Shown in pieces: positions 5,646 through 9,171 of a DNA stretch of 9,171 bases. Within the stretch, counting starts at the first letter, position 1. Each line of letters starts with the position of its first letter. The translations under genes and the position numbers were made by a program. The notes beneath the pieces are model-generated. The model did not search any database. It was not told where the DNA came from and was given only the letters and a program-made list of their open reading frames with translations. This stretch comes from Christensenella sp. UBA7597 (GTDB taxonomy: Bacteria; Bacillota; Clostridia; Christensenellales; Borkfalkiaceae): positions 1-9,171 of the forward strand of contig DLQW01000070.1 of NCBI GenBank assembly GCA_002474405.1, read 5' to 3'.

Positions 5646-5681
5646 AAAAAAACGGCGCAAGTCCGGTTGGACTTACGCCGT
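5646..5681 (-). terminator. Terminator-like hairpin in the MATE leader (putative attenuator)
   Basis: On the minus strand ACGGCG-T-AAGTCC (5681-5669) pairs with GGACTT-G-CGCCGT (5664-5652): 12 pairs around one internal mismatch and a 4-base loop. Seven U follow (5652-5646). It stands between the leader's promoter (5771-5743) and the ribosome binding site (5632-5627), where a terminator makes sense only if it is regulated or leaky. Confidence 0.75.
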
Positions 5682-5683
5682 TC

Positions 5684-5721
5684 CGACGATTTTTCCGTAT
5701 TTTACGGTGAAAAATCCGTCG
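5684..5721 (-). promoter_or_regulatory. Upstream hairpin of the MATE leader
   Basis: CGACG (5721-5717) pairs with CGTCG (5688-5684), then a G-U pair, five A-U pairs past a bulged A, and after a 2-base bulge CCGTA with TACGG around an AAA loop. It stacks just before the terminator hairpin. It could be the aptamer or pause part of an attenuator, but no known riboswitch class is recognised. Confidence 0.5.
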
Positions 5722-5742
5722 TTAAGCTACTCACTTGCAGAT

Positions 5743-5771
5743 ATTTTAGCACACTTTTTTTCTTTTTGCAA
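5743..5771 (-). promoter_or_regulatory. Promoter of the MATE gene
   Basis: On the minus strand, TTGCAA (5771-5766), a 17-base spacer, and TAAAAT (5748-5743) preceded by TGC (extended -10). The expected start near 5738-5735 gives a leader of about 125 bases before the ATG at 5612. Confidence 0.65.
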
Positions 5772-5822
5772 ACGTTTTTCGGGAAAATTACGGCAAAAAA
5801 ATAATAAAAATCGTGCCGCGCA

Positions 5823-5851
5823 TTGACATTCGCGGCAAAAAATGGTATACT
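5823..5851 (+). promoter_or_regulatory. Strong promoter of the symporter/hydrolase/glycosylase operon
   Basis: A perfect TTGACA (5823-5828), a 17-base spacer, and TATACT (5846-5851) with TGG just upstream (extended -10). It is divergent from the MATE promoter, with 51 bases between the two -35 boxes. The expected start is near 5858. Confidence 0.88.
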
Positions 5852-5856
5852 GAAAA

Positions 5857-5913
5857 GCGGAAACGGCGCTGTTTTGCAAGCAATCCGCGCAAAACGCGCA
5901 AACTTATTTCCGC
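5857..5913 (+). promoter_or_regulatory. Nested stems in the 5' UTR of the symporter operon
   Basis: GCGGAAA (5857-5863) pairs with TTTCCGC (5907-5913). Inside, GCGC-T-GTTTTGC (5866-5877) pairs with GCAAAACGCGC (5889-5899), 11 bp with one bulged T. The outer helix ends directly against the GGGGTG ribosome binding site (5914-5919), so it could affect translation initiation. No known class is recognised. Confidence 0.5.
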
Positions 5914-5923
5914 GGGGTGAAAA

Positions 5924-7312
5924 ATGAAAAAAATCACGAACAAAATCTTGTGGATTTTTGCCGTGGGGCAGTTCGGCTGGAGCTTGCTTTCCGGCATCAT
6001 CAGCAGCTGGATGGTGTATTATTACACGGGCGAAAACGCCGTGTTTTCTTCGTACATCACCACAAATCCGCTGTTTCTCGGCTTAACGCTGTTCGGCATC
6101 ATCACGGCGGTGGGGCGCGTGTTCGACGCCGTTACCGATCCGTTGATCGCGGGGTGGTCGGACGCAAGCAATTTCAAAGGCGGCAGGCGCATCCCGTTCA
6201 TGAAAGCCGTCGCGGTGCCGTTCGCGGCGATTACGGTGGGGGTATTTGCGCTGCCGCAGACTTCGAACACGGTGCTGAACGACGTGATTTTGTTCATCAC
6301 GCTGATTTTGTTCTATCTGTTCATGACGGTGTACTGCACGCCGTATAACGCGCTTATCGCGGAGCTTGGCAATACGCAGAAAAACAGAATCAACGTTTCC
6401 ACGTATATTTCTTTCACCTACATCGCGGGCTTTTCGGTGGCGTATCTGCTGCCGAATCTGGCGGGGCTGTTCACTTCGATGAGCGAGGCGAACGCGGTGC
6501 GGTTGGCGATAGCGATTCTTGCGGCGATTGCGGCGGTTGCGATGCTGGTGCCCTCGTTCTGCATCAAAGAACGCGAATACATCGCGTCGGTGCCCGTAAA
6601 AACGAAGGCGTTTTCCTCGCTGTTCAAGTCGTTTAAAAACAGGCAGTTCCGCAGATTCGTGTATTCAGACATCATCTATTTCTTTGCGGTAACGCTGTTT
6701 CAGACGGGGCTGGCGTTTTACATCACGCGGCTGATGCACGCGGACGAGGGAAATTCGTTTGTGCTTACGGTGATTATGACGGTAGTCAGCCTTTGCCTGT
6801 ACCCGGCGGTGAACAAACTGGCGCCGAAATTCGGTAAAAAGAAAATCGTCGTGGCGGGATTTTTTGCGTATGCCGCGGTGTTTCTTATAACGGTGTTCTG
6901 CGGCGAGGGCATGGGTTGGGGATACCTGATCGCCGTAATGGCGGGCGTGCCCATGGCGATTTTAGGCATATTGCCGCAGGCGGTGGTGGCGGATATCGCC
7001 GAAGCGGACGCCGCGGAAACGGGCGAACAGCGCAACGGCATGTTCTTTGCGGCGCGTACGTTTGCCATGAAGATGGGGCAGGCAATCGCGTTGCTGGCGT
7101 TTACGTCCATCACCGTTTCGCAAACGGAGTTTTCTTATCGCATAACGGCGATTGTGGCAACGGTGTGCTGCCTGATCGGCGCCGTGCTGTTCCTGTTCTA
7201 TAACGAAAAGCAGGTAATGGATACCATCGCCGCGGCGAATAAAACGAAGGAGATCGCGGAAACGGCGGAAGAAAATACGGCGCAATCGTCGGCGGAGGAG
7301 ATCGGAAAATGA
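5924..7312 (+). CDS. GPH/MelB-type MFS symporter (sugar or glycoside:cation)
   Basis: A 462-residue membrane protein with about 12 helices. It belongs to the glycoside-pentoside-hexuronide:cation symporter branch of the MFS. The signature GRVFDAVTDPLIAGWSD (64-80) contains the paired acidic residues (Asp68, Asp72) that in MelB bind sugar and coupling cation, followed by the cytoplasmic RRIPF loop (88-92). Also typical are CTPYNALIAEL (138-148) and, in the second half, ETGEQRNGMFFAARTFAMKMG (365-385). The imported substrate is not readable from sequence. The C-terminal ~35 residues are charged and Ala/Glu-rich, likely a cytosolic tail. GGGGTG (5914-5919) precedes the ATG by 4 bases. It is first of three co-directional genes, overlapping the hydrolase start by 4 bases (ATGA), which implies translational coupling. 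Confidence 0.92.
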   Translation: MKKITNKILWIFAVGQFGWSLLSGIISSWMVYYYTGENAVFSSYITTNPLFLGLTLFGIITAVGRVFDAVTDPLIAGWSDASNFKGGRRIPFMKAVAVPFAAITVGVFALPQTSNTVLNDVILFITLILFYLFMTVYCTPYNALIAELGNTQKNRINVSTYISFTYIAGFSVAYLLPNLAGLFTSMSEANAVRLAIAILAAIAAVAMLVPSFCIKEREYIASVPVKTKAFSSLFKSFKNRQFRRFVYSDIIYFFAVTLFQTGLAFYITRLMHADEGNSFVLTVIMTVVSLCLYPAVNKLAPKFGKKKIVVAGFFAYAAVFLITVFCGEGMGWGYLIAVMAGVPMAILGILPQAVVADIAEADAAETGEQRNGMFFAARTFAMKMGQAIALLAFTSITVSQTEFSYRITAIVATVCCLIGAVLFLFYNEKQVMDTIAAANKTKEIAETAEENTAQSSAEEIGK

Positions 7313-8298
7313 GCGGAAAGCGGGCATACGTTTCCGAGGCGGATTATGCGCGGCAGATGAAAGAAACGGTGCTGCCGTATCTGAACGCGCGCCGTTACGA
7401 CGGCTATTTTGCGGGTTACGACGGCAATTCGCTGCATTACGTAAAATACGCCGCGGGCGACGGTAACGACAGGGCGGAAGCGGCGCAAAAAACGGTGATT
7501 ATTTCGCACGGGTTTACGGAGTCGGCGGAAAAGTGGCGCGAGCTTGCCTTTTATTTTCTGCAAGAGGGGTATAACGTGTACATTCCCGAACATCGGGGAC
7601 ACGGGCTTTCGTACCGCAAAACGGCGGATAAAACGCTGACGCATATCGACCGTTTTTCGGAATATGCGGACGATTTTGAAATTTTCTGCGATACGGTGCG
7701 CGCGGAAACGTCGGGGGAGATTTATCTTTACGCGCATTCGATGGGGTGCGCGATAGGCATGCTGTTTATGGAGCGGCAGCCCGCGTTTTTCAAAAAAGCC
7801 TTCTTATCCTCGCCGATGGTGGTGCCGAATCCCGGAAAAGTGCCTCTGTGGCTGGCGCGGCTGCTTATGAAAATCGCCGTGAAAACAGGGAAATCGGAAA
7901 AGCGCGCGTTTATTTCTTCGCCGTACCCCGGCAACGAAAAATTCGAAGATTCTTCGCGCACTTCGCGGGCGCGGTTCGACGAATACAACGAGTTCAAGCG
8001 CACGCACGAAGATTATCAGAATTATTCTTCCACGTACGGGTGGGTGTACAATTCGCTTATCGCGGGGAAGCTGATATTAAAAAAGGGCGCGCCGGAACGG
8101 GTGGAAACGCCCGTATTTATCGCCGCGGCGGAAAACGATACGCTGGTTTTGAAAAAGCCGCAGATCGCGCTTTCGAAGCGGCTGAAAAATTGCAGATTCG
8201 AAGTATTTGCGGGCGCGAAACACGAAATTTACGGCTCGGAGGACGGCGTGGCGTTCGGGTACTTCGATACGATTTTCGATTTTTTCGCGGCGCTGTGA
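7309..8298 (+). CDS. Alpha/beta hydrolase, S33/monoacylglycerol lipase-like
   Basis: A 329-residue cytosolic enzyme, without signal peptide. The fold markers are in order: the oxyanion strand VIISHGFTE (63-71), the EHRGHGLS turn (94-101) typical of lysophospholipase/monoglyceride lipase members, the nucleophile elbow YAHSMGC (141-147, Ser144; the first Gly of GxSxG is Ala), the acid AAENDTLV (Asp277) and the base GAKHEIYG (His305). A cap region of about residues 172-250 carries basic and aromatic residues. The catalytic triad is complete, so it should be active on an ester or similar bond. The substrate is unknown. Start ATG 7309 lies inside the symporter's last codons. Coupling to a GPH transporter suggests it might act on an imported compound, for example an acylated glycoside, but this is inference. 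Confidence 0.92.
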   Translation: MSGKRAYVSEADYARQMKETVLPYLNARRYDGYFAGYDGNSLHYVKYAAGDGNDRAEAAQKTVIISHGFTESAEKWRELAFYFLQEGYNVYIPEHRGHGLSYRKTADKTLTHIDRFSEYADDFEIFCDTVRAETSGEIYLYAHSMGCAIGMLFMERQPAFFKKAFLSSPMVVPNPGKVPLWLARLLMKIAVKTGKSEKRAFISSPYPGNEKFEDSSRTSRARFDEYNEFKRTHEDYQNYSSTYGWVYNSLIAGKLILKKGAPERVETPVFIAAAENDTLVLKKPQIALSKRLKNCRFEVFAGAKHEIYGSEDGVAFGYFDTIFDFFAAL

Positions 8299-8312
8299 AC
8301 CGTGGAGGGAAA

Positions 8313-9029
8313 ATGCAGCTTACGAGAGAACACTGGACGAAAGAGGACGGCGAGGAATTTTCGCGGTATCTGAAAACGCTTTCCAAAGGCGAAGAAAAAG
8401 GCGCGTGGGAACGGCGCATCGTGAACACGGCGCTGCCCGCGATTGCCGTGCCGGGCACGGAAACGGACAGAATCGTGCGGGAGATAGGAAGGGGGAACGC
8501 GCGGGAATTTCTGGCGTTGGAACTGTGGGGAAATCACACGGAAGTGCTGATTCGCGGCAAGCTGATCGGCAAAATCAAAGATTTTTCCGAATTTAAACGT
8601 TACGTTCTGCCGTATGCGCGGCGGGCGGATAACTGGGCGGCGACGGACTGCATGAAATTTACGTTCACGGAAGAGAACAAACCGCTGTTTTTCGATTTCG
8701 CGCTGGAATGTCTGCGCGATAAAACGCACACGTTCGTGCGGCGGCTGGGGCTGATTATTCTGCTGAAAATGAGCTCGTTCGCAGGATATACGGACGGTAT
8801 TCTGCGGGCGGCGGACAGTCTGGAAAGCGAAACGGAATACTACGTGAATATGGCGAACGCGTGGCTGATAGCGGAGTGTTTCACGAATTTTCGGGATAAG
8901 ACTCTGGCGTATCTGACGGGCGCGCCGCACTTGAATAAGTTTACAATGAATAAGGCGATTTCGAAATGCCGTGATTCGTACAGAGTATCGGCGGAAGATA
9001 AGGAATTTTTAAAAACTTTGCGAAAATAA
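8313..9029 (+). CDS. AlkD-like DNA alkylation repair glycosylase
   Basis: A 238-residue, helix-rich protein of the AlkC/AlkD family of HEAT-like-repeat DNA glycosylases, which remove N3- and N7-alkylated purines. In Bacillus cereus AlkD, Trp109, Asp113, Arg148 and Trp187 line the DNA-contacting cleft. The matching residues here appear to be Trp108 and Asp112 in DNWAATD, Arg143/144 in FVRRLG, and Trp184 in MANAWLIAECF. The C-terminal signature NKFTMNKAISKCRDSYRVSAEDKEFL (208-233) is also typical. Length is normal for the family. GGAGGG (8304-8309) sits only 3 bases before ATG 8313. A frame reaching back to 7746 overlaps the hydrolase out of frame and is not used. It lies 14 bases after the hydrolase stop, third in the operon, and a terminator follows. 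Co-transcription with a transporter and hydrolase is unusual for a repair gene. Confidence 0.92.
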   Translation: MQLTREHWTKEDGEEFSRYLKTLSKGEEKGAWERRIVNTALPAIAVPGTETDRIVREIGRGNAREFLALELWGNHTEVLIRGKLIGKIKDFSEFKRYVLPYARRADNWAATDCMKFTFTEENKPLFFDFALECLRDKTHTFVRRLGLIILLKMSSFAGYTDGILRAADSLESETEYYVNMANAWLIAECFTNFRDKTLAYLTGAPHLNKFTMNKAISKCRDSYRVSAEDKEFLKTLRK

Positions 9030-9031
9030 AT

Positions 9032-9055
9032 AAGCTTCCCCTTGGGGGGCTTTTC
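9032..9055 (+). terminator. Terminator after the operon
   Basis: AAGCTTCCC (9032-9040) pairs with GGGGGGCTT (9044-9052), nine pairs including two U-G wobbles, with a 3-base loop. TT and C follow after the stem. It lies directly after the glycosylase stop at 9029. The wobbles indicate plus-strand use. Confidence 0.7.
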
Positions 9056-9061
9056 TTGCCG

Positions 9062-9082
9062 AACTGCCGTTTTACGGCAGTT
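9062..9082. repeat. Perfect 9-bp hairpin downstream of the terminator
   Basis: AACTGCCGT (9062-9070) and ACGGCAGTT (9074-9082) with a TTT spacer. There is no real U-run on either side, so it is not a clear terminator. It may be part of a dispersed intergenic repeat continuing to the right. Confidence 0.5.
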
Positions 9083-9171
9083 TCGGCAGCCTGCTGTCAA
9101 CGTAGTGGACTGATGAGGGGCAGTTACATTATCGCTTAAATTGATAGATACAGAAAACAAGTTGCGCCCCT
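9083..9171. other. Gene-free tail, possibly intergenic repeat DNA
   Basis: No gene is visible. AGGGGC (9116-9121) is complementary to GCCCCT (9166-9171, the window end) across 44 AT-rich bases, and GTC and GAC bracket 9096-9110. The block CTTCCCC...GTCAACG...GACTGATGAGGGG resembles the GC-rich intergenic repeats often seen in gut Clostridia, but I cannot verify copies from one window. Confidence 0.3.

Noticed and set aside
5702..5734. Ten-codon upstream reading frame (GTG start) in the MATE leader
   Set aside because: It would begin almost at the predicted transcript start with no ribosome binding site. Possible as a leaderless peptide, but not supportable.
7746..8312. Long N-terminal extension of the AlkD-like frame
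   Set aside because: It overlaps the hydrolase catalytic region out of frame; a GGAGGG site and normal family length support the start at 8313.
9110..9171. CTGATGA at 9110-9116 followed by a possible stem, as in a hammerhead ribozyme core
   Set aside because: The required GAAA after stem II is not in the window, stems I and III cannot be formed convincingly around the upstream GTC, and a 7-mer match is expected by chance at about this length.

Overview
The window looks like a chromosomal segment of a low-to-mid GC Gram-positive bacterium, most likely an unidentified member of the Clostridia. The reasons are a Firmicutes-type elongation factor Tu, strong GGAGG-type ribosome binding sites, compact TTGACA/TATAAT-like promoters with 17-base spacers, and U-tailed hairpin terminators after most transcription units. 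I cannot name the species.

Layout, left to right. (1) 1-807 is the 3' two thirds of tuf, followed by a terminator. (2) 1005-1685 is an unrecognised cytosolic protein with two copies of an internal beta-rich repeat, followed by terminators. (3) 1929-3099 is a minus-strand pair: a small membrane-anchored zinc-ribbon protein followed by a protein with a C-terminal GIY-YIG nuclease domain. This stretch is visibly more AT-rich than its surroundings. (4) 3139-3343, upstream of that pair and on the same strand, is an apparently undescribed structured RNA of about 200 nt. It has a perfect-spacing promoter, a 20-bp closing helix, an inner UUCG hairpin, a 13-bp hairpin whose loop can pair downstream (pseudoknot), and a final intrinsic terminator that competes with an 8-bp antiterminator. 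(5) 3349-3484 is an imperfect palindrome made of two near-identical divergent promoters, one for the RNA and nuclease pair, one for a four-helix membrane protein at 3530-4063. (6) 4119-5612 is a minus-strand MATE efflux pump with an attenuator-like hairpin and U-run between its promoter and start codon. (7) 5924-9029 is a plus-strand operon: a GPH/MelB-type sugar:cation symporter, an alpha/beta hydrolase of the S33/monoglyceride-lipase type (4-base overlap), and an AlkD-like alkylpurine DNA glycosylase. (8) 9030-9171 holds a terminator, a second hairpin and a tail resembling intergenic repeat DNA.

The most interesting part is 1929-3484. The promoter, two U-tailed hairpins, nested helices whose G-U pairs all fit the minus strand, and mutually exclusive pairings argue for a riboswitch-like leader or stand-alone ncRNA tied to the zinc-ribbon/GIY-YIG operon. 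A twin promoter may co-express the neighbouring membrane protein. Functions for that locus are inference; the sequence relations are seen directly.
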